From Robiginitalea aestuariiviva (lineage in GTDB: Bacteria; Bacteroidota; Bacteroidia; Flavobacteriales; Flavobacteriaceae): DNA of 64,000 nt. The stretch lies in contig NZ_JARPUQ010000003.1 in the NCBI RefSeq assembly GCF_029537735.1, positions 1,561-65,560 on the forward strand, written 5' to 3'. Below, in pieces: positions 53,745 to 61,988 of this stretch. Within the stretch, counting starts at the first letter, position 1; every line of letters starts with the position of its first letter. Made by a program: the position numbers and the translations under genes. The notes beneath the pieces are model-generated. The model was not told the DNA's origin, did not search any database, and saw only the letters and a list, made by a program, of their open reading frames with translations.

Positions 53745-54756
53745 CCGATTTCTGGTTTTGTCCGTACCATTCCAGGGCGATCAGGATGGCCAGGCCCACC
53801 CCGATATAAAAGAGGGCCCACTGGTTTTCGGCAAAAGAGAGGTCCGGGAGGTAACGTTCATAGTTCTGGATCACGGGATCGCCGTTGGAATCCAGGAGTA
53901 AACCCCCGTCCGGGCCCTGGGCAAACAGGGTCCGTTTCCAGGGCCAGACCACCCCCAGGGAACCCGTAATAAAACCGATGATCACGGCCGTGGTCAGGTA
54001 ACGGTAGTGTTTCAGCACATAACCCAGCAGGTGGGAGAGGGTAACCAGCCCGGCGGCCGACCCCGCGGTAAAGACCGCCAGGATCTTCAGGATTTCCAGG
54101 CGGGCACTGTTGCGCACAAAGCTGAAATCGCCCTGGAATACTTCTGCCAGCGTATCGTACAGGCCGTTTACGGAGTCTACCAACAGCAGCACGTAATTCC
54201 CAAGCAGGATCAGGATAAAGGAGCCCGACAGCCCGGGCAGGGTCATGCCGGAAACGCTGATCATCCCGCAGAGGAAAATAAACAGCAGGTTGTCGTTTTC
54301 CCGCGCCGGAGACAGAAAACTGATGGATACGCCCAGGATCAGGCCCAGGATCCCGGCCGGGATGGTGGTGCGGTTCCAGTGGTGAAAGTCCTTGGAAATA
54401 AAATAGATGGAACCGATAATCATTCCAAAAAACCCGGACCACACATAGAGTTCCTTTCGTTCCAGAAAATAATCAAGTACCTGGGAAACGCTGAAATAGC
54501 TGAAGAGCATCCCCAGCACCAGAATGGAGAGGAAGGGCCCGTTCACGTACCGGTAAAAGCTTCTGAAGCGGCCGTTGAACAGGAGTTTAAAGGCCTTCAG
54601 GTTAATCTTCTGCAGGGAATAGATAAATTCTTCGTAAAAGCCCACCACAAAGGCTACAATGCCCCCGGAAACCCCGGGTACTTTGTTGGCGGCCCCCATG
54701 GCCAGGCCCTTGATGAAGAGCAGGGCCTTATCCGTTATCGAACGCTTGTGGAACAT
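53737..54756 (-). CDS. DUF368 membrane protein, second of a tandem pair
   Basis: 339 residues from ATG 54756 (MFHKRSITDKALLFIKGLAM). The family signature GAANKVPGVSGGIVAFVVGF and the internal repeat GMTLPGLSGSFILILLG are present, with about nine to ten membrane helices. DUF368 proteins have been shown in other bacteria to return undecaprenyl phosphate across the membrane. A longer frame to 55023 is overlap with the neighbour, not real. ATG overlaps the upstream paralog's TGA by 1 bp. Confidence 0.9.
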   Translation of the reverse strand: MFHKRSITDKALLFIKGLAMGAANKVPGVSGGIVAFVVGFYEEFIYSLQKINLKAFKLLFNGRFRSFYRYVNGPFLSILVLGMLFSYFSVSQVLDYFLERKELYVWSGFFGMIIGSIYFISKDFHHWNRTTIPAGILGLILGVSISFLSPARENDNLLFIFLCGMISVSGMTLPGLSGSFILILLGNYVLLLVDSVNGLYDTLAEVFQGDFSFVRNSARLEILKILAVFTAGSAAGLVTLSHLLGYVLKHYRYLTTAVIIGFITGSLGVVWPWKRTLFAQGPDGGLLLDSNGDPVIQNYERYLPDLSFAENQWALFYIGVGLAILIALEWYGQNQKSDA

Positions 54757-55685
54757 CACGGTGCAGGCTTTTTTTGGCGGGCCAGGCCTTCCAGCAGGAA
54801 GATGAGCGCAAACCCGGCAATGGCCAGGGCTATAGCCAGGCCCAGGCGGGGTTCGCCCGGGTAATCCCAGGGCCAGACCCCGGCTTCGCGTACGGGGACC
54901 ACCTTGCCATCGAATACCTGGGTTTCCAGGACTTCTTTCCAGGGCCAGATTTTTCGCAGGGAACCGGCAATAAACCCGGTAAGCAGCGCCAGGGTCAGGT
55001 CGCGGTATCGCGCAAACATCCATTTTAGCAGGCGGGCAAAACTCAGGAGCCCGAAAACGGCCCCCAGGCCTACCACCACTATAATTTGCAAATCCCGCTC
55101 GTGTACCGCATCCAGTACGGTTTTATAAGACCCGAGCAGTACCAGGATAAAGGCCCCCGAGATCCCCGGGAGGATCATTGCGCAAATGGCCAGGGCCCCG
55201 GAAAGGAACAGGTAACCCATTCCGCCGGTGTCTTCGGAAACCGGGAGGGAAACCACCAGGTAGGCCAGGGCTGCCCCCACCAGCAGGGCCAGGATGCCCC
55301 CGGGCGTCCAGCGACCGATAGCGCGGGCCACATACAGGATGCTGGCCACCACCAGGCCAAAAAAGAAGGACCAGATCAGCACCGGCTCTTCGGTGAGTAA
55401 CCAGCTGATGCCTTTAGCCAGGGAGAGCACGCTGGTGGCTATGCCCAGAACCAGGGCCAGCAGGAAATTCCCGTTCAGGGCCTGCCAGAAAGCCCTGAAG
55501 CCCTGGCGGCGCCAGATGCCCAGCAAGGCCGGGCGAATGTTGTTGATGGAGGTGATCAGTTCTTCGTAAATCCCGGAAATAAAGGCGATGGTCCCCCCCG
55601 AAACGCCAGGAACCACGTCTGCGGCACCCATGGCCATCCCTTTAAGGACTGTGAAGATAAATTGTAGGCGATTTCCTGGTTTCAT
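54756..55685 (-). CDS. DUF368 membrane protein, first of a tandem pair
   Basis: 309 residues. GAADVVPGVSGGTIAFISGI and CAMILPGISGAFILVLLG carry the family's two PGxSG motifs. It is clearly paralogous to the next gene, sharing the layout up to a WPWK motif (RKIWPWKEVL versus VVWPWKRTLF). Probable undecaprenyl-phosphate recycling at the inner membrane, based on the family. The start ATG 55685 lies 27 bp after the TPR gene's stop. Confidence 0.9.
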   Translation of the reverse strand: MKPGNRLQFIFTVLKGMAMGAADVVPGVSGGTIAFISGIYEELITSINNIRPALLGIWRRQGFRAFWQALNGNFLLALVLGIATSVLSLAKGISWLLTEEPVLIWSFFFGLVVASILYVARAIGRWTPGGILALLVGAALAYLVVSLPVSEDTGGMGYLFLSGALAICAMILPGISGAFILVLLGSYKTVLDAVHERDLQIIVVVGLGAVFGLLSFARLLKWMFARYRDLTLALLTGFIAGSLRKIWPWKEVLETQVFDGKVVPVREAGVWPWDYPGEPRLGLAIALAIAGFALIFLLEGLARQKKPAP

Positions 55686-55712
55686 GCCGGATAAAAAGCA
55701 AAAATAGCGCTT

Positions 55713-57113
55713 TTATTCCGAAGCATTCCGCAGGTCGCGGAGGATTCCCTGCACCCAGGAAGCCCCGTAAAATTCAGGGTAATTCTTCTTGAAAACCTTC
55801 AGTTTGGAAGGGGCCCGTTTCAGGGCAGACCGCAGGTGTTCCACGGCCTGGGATTCCTTCCCGAGCTTGCGGCAGATCCCGGCCAGCTGGTAGCTGATTT
55901 CCACAGCGTCAGGGTAGCGTTCCGCACCCTGCTGCAGCACTTCTGCGGCGGCGCCGAATTCCCCGTTGTCCCGCAATACAGCTGCCCACTGCATCCACAC
56001 CTCCAGTTCTGCATTGCCCAGTTCCACAGCCCGTTTGTAGGCGTAGTCCGCGGCATCCAGCTCGCCCAGGGCCTGGTGAATCAGCCCGCAGCGCTTCCAG
56101 TAATCTGGGTTCTCCCCGTCTATGTTGATGGCCTTGTCAATATATTCCCGGGCCTTTTCGTACCGGCGTTTTCGCAAGTAGAAATCCGTGATGGCCAGCC
56201 ATCCCTTGTCCAGCAGGGGATCTTCGTGCACGGTCAGGTAGTAGTAGTGGCGGGCCTGCCGGTCGTCGCCCAGGCGTTCAAAACAATGCCCTATGCGCAG
56301 GTAGGCATGGGAGGTGGGGTCGTCCAGGCCAATGGTAATCTGGTAGTTTTCTATGGCTTCCCGGAAGCGGTCCAGGGCTTCCAGCACTTTGCCTTTTTCA
56401 AAGTAAGCCCCGATAAAACTCTCGTCAGCGATAATCGCAAAATCGAATGCCGAGAGAGCCTCCGGGTACATTTCCAGGGTTTGGAATTGCTTGCCCAGTT
56501 GGTGCCAGGCCACCTGGCAGTAGGGGTTGCGGTCCAGGTAGAGGTTTAAAAAGCGAATAGCGCCCTCGTAATCCTCCAGGAATTCGTAGCAGTAAACGGC
56601 ATTATACAGGGAGGCGTAATCTTCAGGATCGAACTCCAGGCAGCGCAGGAAACAGGTCCGGGCCTGCTCGTACTCGTCCAGGAAAAGGTATTCCATCCCC
56701 ATCAGGGAATAAATGTCGAAGTCGTCCTCCACCAGTTCCAGGGCCGCCTCCAGCAAAGCGATGGCCTCCCGGTGGTTGTCTTTTTTGGACTGGATGTTGG
56801 CGCGCTGTATGTAAATTTCCTCGTTCTGCCCGTCCAGCTCCTGCAGCTGGTCCAGCAGGTATTCCGCCTTCTCCAGCTCGTTTTCAAACACCAGTACTTC
56901 CACGTGCAGCAGTTGGAGGGGCAGGGCATCCGGGTGCTGGCCCATGCCCATGCGGATCGCCTTCTTGGCCAGGGATATCTTGCCCTGGTTCAGGTAATGG
57001 TGGATGATCTCCTCAAAGTCCTCCGCGTCAAAAAAGTAGACCGCGTCGGTCTTCAGCATGGATTCAAACTTGAGGATGGAAGGATTGGGAGTTTCGTTCG
57101 GTTCAATCGCCAT
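55713..57113 (-). CDS. Tetratricopeptide repeat protein
   Basis: 466 residues with about ten TPR-like repeats across the whole length (for example AIALLEAALELVEDDFDIYS, AWHQLGKQFQTLEMYPEALS, AYLRIGHCFERLGDDRQARH). No signal peptide or membrane segment, so cytoplasmic scaffolding is likely. It heads the run TPR, DUF368, DUF368, aroE. Partner unknown. Confidence 0.88.
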   Translation of the reverse strand: MAIEPNETPNPSILKFESMLKTDAVYFFDAEDFEEIIHHYLNQGKISLAKKAIRMGMGQHPDALPLQLLHVEVLVFENELEKAEYLLDQLQELDGQNEEIYIQRANIQSKKDNHREAIALLEAALELVEDDFDIYSLMGMEYLFLDEYEQARTCFLRCLEFDPEDYASLYNAVYCYEFLEDYEGAIRFLNLYLDRNPYCQVAWHQLGKQFQTLEMYPEALSAFDFAIIADESFIGAYFEKGKVLEALDRFREAIENYQITIGLDDPTSHAYLRIGHCFERLGDDRQARHYYYLTVHEDPLLDKGWLAITDFYLRKRRYEKAREYIDKAINIDGENPDYWKRCGLIHQALGELDAADYAYKRAVELGNAELEVWMQWAAVLRDNGEFGAAAEVLQQGAERYPDAVEISYQLAGICRKLGKESQAVEHLRSALKRAPSKLKVFKKNYPEFYGASWVQGILRDLRNASE

Positions 57114-57198
57114 ACATGCCGGTTTGGTTGTGTATGGACTTAAAAATATTTTTTTGAACCGTCCAATAGGGGGATAATGGGGTCATCTTATCAACAAA

Positions 57199-58392
57199 TT
57201 AGTTAACACCCGTGCCCGGGTAGGCTTCCAGCAGTTCCAGGATCAGGGTGCAGCCCTCCTGTATTTCGGCTTCGGAAAGGGTCAGGGGCGGGCTAATGCG
57301 CACCGCCCGGGGTTCAAAAAGCAACCAGAAGAGCAGCAGTCCCCGTTTCAGGCTTTCCGTAACCAGATAATTGGCCACCTGGGCATCCTCCATGATCAGG
57401 GCCAGCATGAGTCCGCGCCCCCGGACCTCGGAAATCAGGGGGTGTGCCAGCATGGCCCGGAAGGTTTGTTCCTTGGCCAGGGCCTGTTCCATAAGCCAGC
57501 CGGCCCGGAGTTCCCGAAGGGTGGCCAGGGCGGCGGCGGCCACCACCGGGTTTCCGCCAAAGGTGGTAATATGCCCCAGTTGGGGGGATTCGGAAAGGGT
57601 TTTCATGTGTTCCCGGGAGGCAGTAAAAGCCCCGACGGGCAGGCCGGAGGCCATGCCCTTGCCCATCACCACCACATCCGGGACACACCCGTGCTGGGTA
57701 AAGGCAAAGAGGGAGCCGGTGCGCCCGAACCCGGGCTGGATTTCGTCCAGGATCAGCAGGGCCCCGGTGGCTTCGCAGCGCCGTTTCACGGCCTGCAGAT
57801 AGCCCGGTTCGGGCAGGATAAAGCCAGCCCCGCCCTGTATGGTTTCCAGCACTACAGCAGCCGTATGGCGGTCAATGCGGTTCAGGTCTTCCAGGTGGTT
57901 AAAGCGCAGGTGGCGGATGTCCGGGATCAGGGGGCGGAACGGAGCCTTCCGCGTTTCGTAATCCATCAGGCTCAGGCTGCCCAGGGTATTGCCGTGGTAG
58001 GCGTTGCGGGCGGCCACAATACGGGAACGCCCGGTAACCCTCCGGGCCAGCTTTAGCGCCCCTTCCATGGCCTCGGTCCCGGAGTTGACCAGATAGGTGC
58101 TCTCCAGGGGGGCGGGCAGGGCTGCGGCCAGTTCCCGGCAAAGGGTTACGGCCGGCTCCAGGGCAAATTCCCCATAGACCATCACGTGCATGTATCGGGC
58201 GGCCTGTTCCTGTACCGCCTGTACCACTGCCGGGTGGCAATGCCCCAGGGTACAGGCAGATACCCCGGCAATAAAGTCCAGGTAGGCCTTCCCCCGGGTA
58301 TCATAGAGGTAGCTCCCGGAGGCACGGTCAATCTCCAGCCCCAGCGGGTGGGGCCCGGTCTGGGCCTGATACTGTTGGAAATCCGGGTTCAC
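57199..58392 (-). CDS. Class III PLP-dependent aminotransferase
   Basis: 397 residues from GTG 58392, which lies 10 nt after the OstA-like stop. The frame stays open to 58551 but that part is inside the previous gene. PLP-binding lysine in VVMGKGMASGLPVG; also NSGTEAMEGALKLARR, ARNAYHGNTLGSLS, and LILDEIQPGFGRTGSL. Acts on an omega-amino or acetylated diamine donor in related enzymes (acetylornithine or ornithine aminotransferase group); substrate not resolved. Confidence 0.92.
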   Translation of the reverse strand: MNPDFQQYQAQTGPHPLGLEIDRASGSYLYDTRGKAYLDFIAGVSACTLGHCHPAVVQAVQEQAARYMHVMVYGEFALEPAVTLCRELAAALPAPLESTYLVNSGTEAMEGALKLARRVTGRSRIVAARNAYHGNTLGSLSLMDYETRKAPFRPLIPDIRHLRFNHLEDLNRIDRHTAAVVLETIQGGAGFILPEPGYLQAVKRRCEATGALLILDEIQPGFGRTGSLFAFTQHGCVPDVVVMGKGMASGLPVGAFTASREHMKTLSESPQLGHITTFGGNPVVAAAALATLRELRAGWLMEQALAKEQTFRAMLAHPLISEVRGRGLMLALIMEDAQVANYLVTESLKRGLLLFWLLFEPRAVRISPPLTLSEAEIQEGCTLILELLEAYPGTGVN

Positions 58393-58402
58393 GGGCAGGG
58401 GG

Positions 58403-60115
58403 TTAAGGGGCTGAAGGGCGTGGCCGGGGTTTGGGCCTGCGGGCCTTGGCCGCGGGCAGGTCTTCGGTTTCCGGCTCGCTTTCCTGCTGGTCCATGGGTT
58501 GGTTAACCCCTCGGATCCGGGGCAGGACCAGGTTGTTGTCGTCGGCGTCAAAGAGGTCTTCCCGGGAACGGATGCGTTCCGGTCCCCTCCAGATAAACCC
58601 TTCCAGTTTTTGTTGCCCTTCCGGGAGGTCTTCCTCCGGGTACAGGGTGCCGTCCGGGTTGGTGAAGAAGGTGATTTCCTGGATCTCGCTCTGATCCAGC
58701 TCCAGGCGGATCTTACTGCAGACGGTCTTGTCTATGCCAACGAGTTGCTGGTCGTCATCGTACATATAGTACAGCACTTCCGTATTGGCGATCAGGTCTA
58801 CGGTTTTGAGTTCGTTTTCCCGGAATTTCCCGAACAGGTCTTTGCCTTTGGCCTGGTTATACCCGCGCAGGCCCACGGTGTCTTCCGAAATGATAAAGGC
58901 GTTGCCCAGTACCTTCAGGGAATCCAGTTTGTCGGTCTCCATGTCCGAGAGCAGGTAGATGGTGTCTCCCGTCATCTGGTTTTCCAAATTCCAGAGGATG
59001 GGCCGCTTCAGGAGCTGGGTGATGCCGGTGGCCTGGCTGAAGTGGATGGAATCGCACTTCCCGCTCAGGTCGGTTTTGTAGAATTTGGCATTGTGGTAGG
59101 CCCTGAGGATGCGCGCATCCGGCTTGCCGGTCACCATCAGGGTGTCTCCGTGCATGTAGAGGGAATCCTGTTCCACCAGGGAAATAGAAACCGCCCGCCG
59201 GGTGGCAAAAACCGAGTCTTTCTCCCGGTGCACCTCGGCATAATGGGCCCGGATCACCCCGTTGTTCAGGGTGTCCGTCACCACGATGTTGTTGGTGGCC
59301 GAGGCAAAGGCGGTAGCCTTGTCAAAGTACACACTGTCGCCTTCAATAATGCGGTTGTTGTAATGGATTTCCGTATTGCGGATGCCGTAACCCTGTTCCG
59401 CCCGGGTGTCGTAAAAGCCGCGTTCGCAATACATCATGTAATCCTCTCCAGTTACCCGGGAAGGCCCGTACATATAGGCGTTTTTGGAAACGGTGTAGTA
59501 ATCCAGGCGGGTAGATTCCAGTACGTAGTCCGGGTTCTGGATGCGAACCGAATCCTGGAACTGGTATTTCTTGGGCCCCAGGTAGTAGCGGCCTACCCGG
59601 CTGGTGAGGGTGTTTACGGAATCTACGATCTTGCCGTGGTGTTCGTAAAAAGCTTCCTGGGATTCCCGGTCAAAGAGGAGGGTGTCCGTGGTGAGCACGC
59701 TGCTGCGGTTGGTCAGGCGCACTTTTTCAAAGGCCTTGGCCTGTTTGCTGTTGCCGTCGTATTCCAGAAAGCCGCCGGTCATCACGATGGAATCGCCCTG
59801 CTTCAGGCGGACGTTCCCAATGGCCTCCAGGCGGTTTTCCTTTTGGTAAAGCAGGGCGTAGTCGCACCACAGGTCTGCCCCCTGGTGTTCAAACTGTACC
59901 TGCCGGGTATCTTTACTGAAGATAGAAGCCCCGGGCCGCAAGGCTTCATCCTTGGTGAAGTTGCCCCCGTAAATGATGTTGATCCGTTTTCCCTGGGCCG
60001 TGTCTTGGGCAGCCTTCGGCCTGCCGGCCTGGGCAAAGGCCAGGGCGGTCCAGAAGATGAGCAGCAGTGCGGTTACCGGGGTTTTCAAGCCAGAAATTTT
60101 AGCCAAAAATAGCAT
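58403..60115 (-). CDS. OstA-like / LptA-family periplasmic protein
   Basis: 570 residues. Signal peptide ending near AFAQAG. Most of the protein is the repetitive beta structure of the OstA/LptA jelly-roll (GNVRLKQGDSIVMTGGFLEY, RLTNRSSVLTTDTLLFDRES). Such proteins bridge or assemble lipopolysaccharide transport. It is much longer than LptA and ends in a basic Pro/Arg-rich tail (KARRPKPRPRPSAP). It starts 49 bp after purA. Confidence 0.88.
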   Translation of the reverse strand: MLFLAKISGLKTPVTALLLIFWTALAFAQAGRPKAAQDTAQGKRINIIYGGNFTKDEALRPGASIFSKDTRQVQFEHQGADLWCDYALLYQKENRLEAIGNVRLKQGDSIVMTGGFLEYDGNSKQAKAFEKVRLTNRSSVLTTDTLLFDRESQEAFYEHHGKIVDSVNTLTSRVGRYYLGPKKYQFQDSVRIQNPDYVLESTRLDYYTVSKNAYMYGPSRVTGEDYMMYCERGFYDTRAEQGYGIRNTEIHYNNRIIEGDSVYFDKATAFASATNNIVVTDTLNNGVIRAHYAEVHREKDSVFATRRAVSISLVEQDSLYMHGDTLMVTGKPDARILRAYHNAKFYKTDLSGKCDSIHFSQATGITQLLKRPILWNLENQMTGDTIYLLSDMETDKLDSLKVLGNAFIISEDTVGLRGYNQAKGKDLFGKFRENELKTVDLIANTEVLYYMYDDDQQLVGIDKTVCSKIRLELDQSEIQEITFFTNPDGTLYPEEDLPEGQQKLEGFIWRGPERIRSREDLFDADDNNLVLPRIRGVNQPMDQQESEPETEDLPAAKARRPKPRPRPSAP

Positions 60116-60164
60116 AAAAAGGCCCGCAGCGGCAAGCTTTCACACGCTTTTAGCAGTGCGGCGC

Positions 60165-61436
60165 CTAGCGCTGTATGGTCTGTACGCGGTCCGGCCCCAC
60201 GGATACGATGCGCACCGGGGTGTCCAGTTCCCGTTCCAAAAACGCAATGTACTGCTGCAGGGCGGTGGGCAGCTGGTCTTCTGCCGTCATCCCGGTGAGG
60301 TCCTCTTTCCAGCCCTTCATCTCGGTGTAGATGGGGGTGAGGTGCTCCGCTTCCAGGGTGTAGGGCAGGTGGGTAATTTTTTCGCCTTTGTAGTGGTAGG
60401 CGGTACACACTTTAATGGTGTCGAAGCCGCTCAGCACGTCGGCCTTCATCATCATCAGCTGGGTAACCCCGTTTACCTTCACAGCGTATTTCAGGGCCAC
60501 CAGGTCCAGCCAGCCGCAGCGTCTCGGGCGCCCGGTGGTGGCCCCGAATTCCCGGCCCACGCGGCCCATGGTGGCCCCGTCCTCGTCAAAGAGTTCGGTG
60601 GGGAAGGGCCCGCTGCCTACCCGGGTGGTGTAGGCCTTGAATATGCCAAAGACCTCCCCGATGCTGCCCGGGGCAATCCCGAGGCCGGTGCAGGCTCCTG
60701 CTGCCGTGGTGTTGGAGGAGGTAACAAAGGGATAGGTGCCAAAGTCGATGTCCAGCAGGGAACCCTGGGCACCTTCGGCCAGGATTTTCTTGCCGTCCGC
60801 CAGGGCCTGGTGCAGGTAGGCCTCGCTATCGATAAATTTCAGCTGCCGCAGGTTTTCCAGGGCTTCCAGAAATTCGGCCTCCAGTTCCTTGAGGTTGTAT
60901 TGGATGTCCACGTCGTAGAAGTGGATCATTTTTTCGTGCTTATCCGCCAGGGCGCGGTAGCGCTCCTTCCAGTCCGGGAGCTCCAGGTCGCCCACGCGCA
61001 GGCCGTTTCGCCCGGTCTTGTCCATATAGGTTGGCCCGATACCCTTCAGGGTACTGCCGATCTTGGCCTTCCCCTTGGAAGCCTCAGAAGCGGCGTCCAG
61101 CAAGCGGTGGGTGGGCAGTATCAGGTGGGCCTTGCGGGAGATCAGCAGGTTCTTGCGCACATCGATAGGGAAATCTTCCAGCTTCTCGAGCTCCCGCCGG
61201 AAGATCACCGGGTCAATCACGACCCCGTTACCTACCAGGTTCGTGGCCGTCGGGTGGAAAATCCCGGAGGGGATGGTGTGCAGTACGTGTTTGATCCCGT
61301 CAAATTCCAGGGTATGTCCCGCATTGGGGCCGCCCTGGAAACGGGCAATAATGTCGTAGTTTCCGGTAAGAACGTCGACGATTTTTCCTTTACCCTCGTC
61401 CCCCCACTGGAGGCCGAGCAGCAGATCTACGCGCAT
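60165..61436 (-). CDS. purA: Adenylosuccinate synthase
   Basis: 423 residues, full length. Makes adenylosuccinate from IMP, aspartate and GTP. GLQWGDEGKGKIVDVL with the catalytic Asp, GPNAGHTLEF with the catalytic His, GPTYMDKTGRNGLRVGDL, LAEGAQGSLLDIDFGTYPFV and GRPRRCGWLDLVALKYA are all intact. ATG 61436 overlaps the Fur-family gene's TGA by 1 bp, so the two are co-translated. Confidence 0.97.
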   Translation of the reverse strand: MRVDLLLGLQWGDEGKGKIVDVLTGNYDIIARFQGGPNAGHTLEFDGIKHVLHTIPSGIFHPTATNLVGNGVVIDPVIFRRELEKLEDFPIDVRKNLLISRKAHLILPTHRLLDAASEASKGKAKIGSTLKGIGPTYMDKTGRNGLRVGDLELPDWKERYRALADKHEKMIHFYDVDIQYNLKELEAEFLEALENLRQLKFIDSEAYLHQALADGKKILAEGAQGSLLDIDFGTYPFVTSSNTTAAGACTGLGIAPGSIGEVFGIFKAYTTRVGSGPFPTELFDEDGATMGRVGREFGATTGRPRRCGWLDLVALKYAVKVNGVTQLMMMKADVLSGFDTIKVCTAYHYKGEKITHLPYTLEAEHLTPIYTEMKGWKEDLTGMTAEDQLPTALQQYIAFLERELDTPVRIVSVGPDRVQTIQR

Positions 61437-61903
61437 CAGTCGGATTCGGTTGTTGAGCTGCCTTCCTCCTTCGGGTTTCGGGTCCCGTAGAAGTACAGCG
61501 AGTGATTGTTGATTTGGATGTCGAAAACCTCTTCAATGGTCTTCTTGATGGATTGAATACGGGGGTCGCAGAATTCCATGACCTCCCCCGTGTCGGTCAG
61601 GATCACATGGTCGTGCTGGCGGTCGAAATAGGATTTCTCATATTGGGCCTGGTTTTTGCCAAACTGGTGTTTGCGCACCAGCTTGCACTCCAGCAGCAAC
61701 TCAATGGTATTGTACAGGGTTGCACGGCTCACCCGGTAATTCTTGTTCTTCATTTTGATATACAGGGATTCGATATCAAAATGGTCGTCGCTTTCGTAGA
61801 TTTCCTGGAGGATGGCATAGCGCTCCGGGGTCTTGCGGTGCCCCTTTTCCTCAAGGAAGGCCGTGAAAACGCCTTTTACAATTTCCTGGTCTTTTTTGGA
61901 CAT
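61436..61903 (-). CDS. Fur family transcriptional regulator
   Basis: 155 residues. Winged helix (about 15-85: [40 protein letters not shown]) and the dimerisation domain with [20 protein letters not shown]. The HDH metal site is present, but the CxxC structural zinc pair after it is replaced by TDTG. Target (iron, zinc, peroxide) cannot be assigned. It precedes purA with 1-bp overlap and has a promoter box 24 nt upstream. Confidence 0.92.
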   Translation of the reverse strand: MSKKDQEIVKGVFTAFLEEKGHRKTPERYAILQEIYESDDHFDIESLYIKMKNKNYRVSRATLYNTIELLLECKLVRKHQFGKNQAQYEKSYFDRQHDHVILTDTGEVMEFCDPRIQSIKKTIEEVFDIQINNHSLYFYGTRNPKEEGSSTTESD

Positions 61904-61927
61904 GGGTGGTTGCGGTCTCTGCAGCTA

Positions 61928-61935
61928 CAAAAGTA
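61928..61935 (-). promoter_or_regulatory. Bacteroidota -7 promoter element for fur-purA
   Basis: TACTTTTG on the minus strand, 24 nt before ATG 61903. Confidence 0.55.
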
Positions 61936-61988
61936 CGCTTTAATTGGGAATTTCCGCATCCGCCGCCCGGGAGGATGCCTTAAGGGGG

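Noticed and set aside
54757-55023. N-terminal extension of the second DUF368 protein
   Set aside because: The extension overlaps the upstream DUF368 gene and is Pro/Arg-rich shadow sequence; ATG 54756 gives the family N-terminus.
58393-58551. Longer aminotransferase reaching into the OstA-like gene
   Set aside because: The added residues are Pro/Thr/Arg-rich shadow of the OstA tail; GTG 58392 gives a normal length and spacing.
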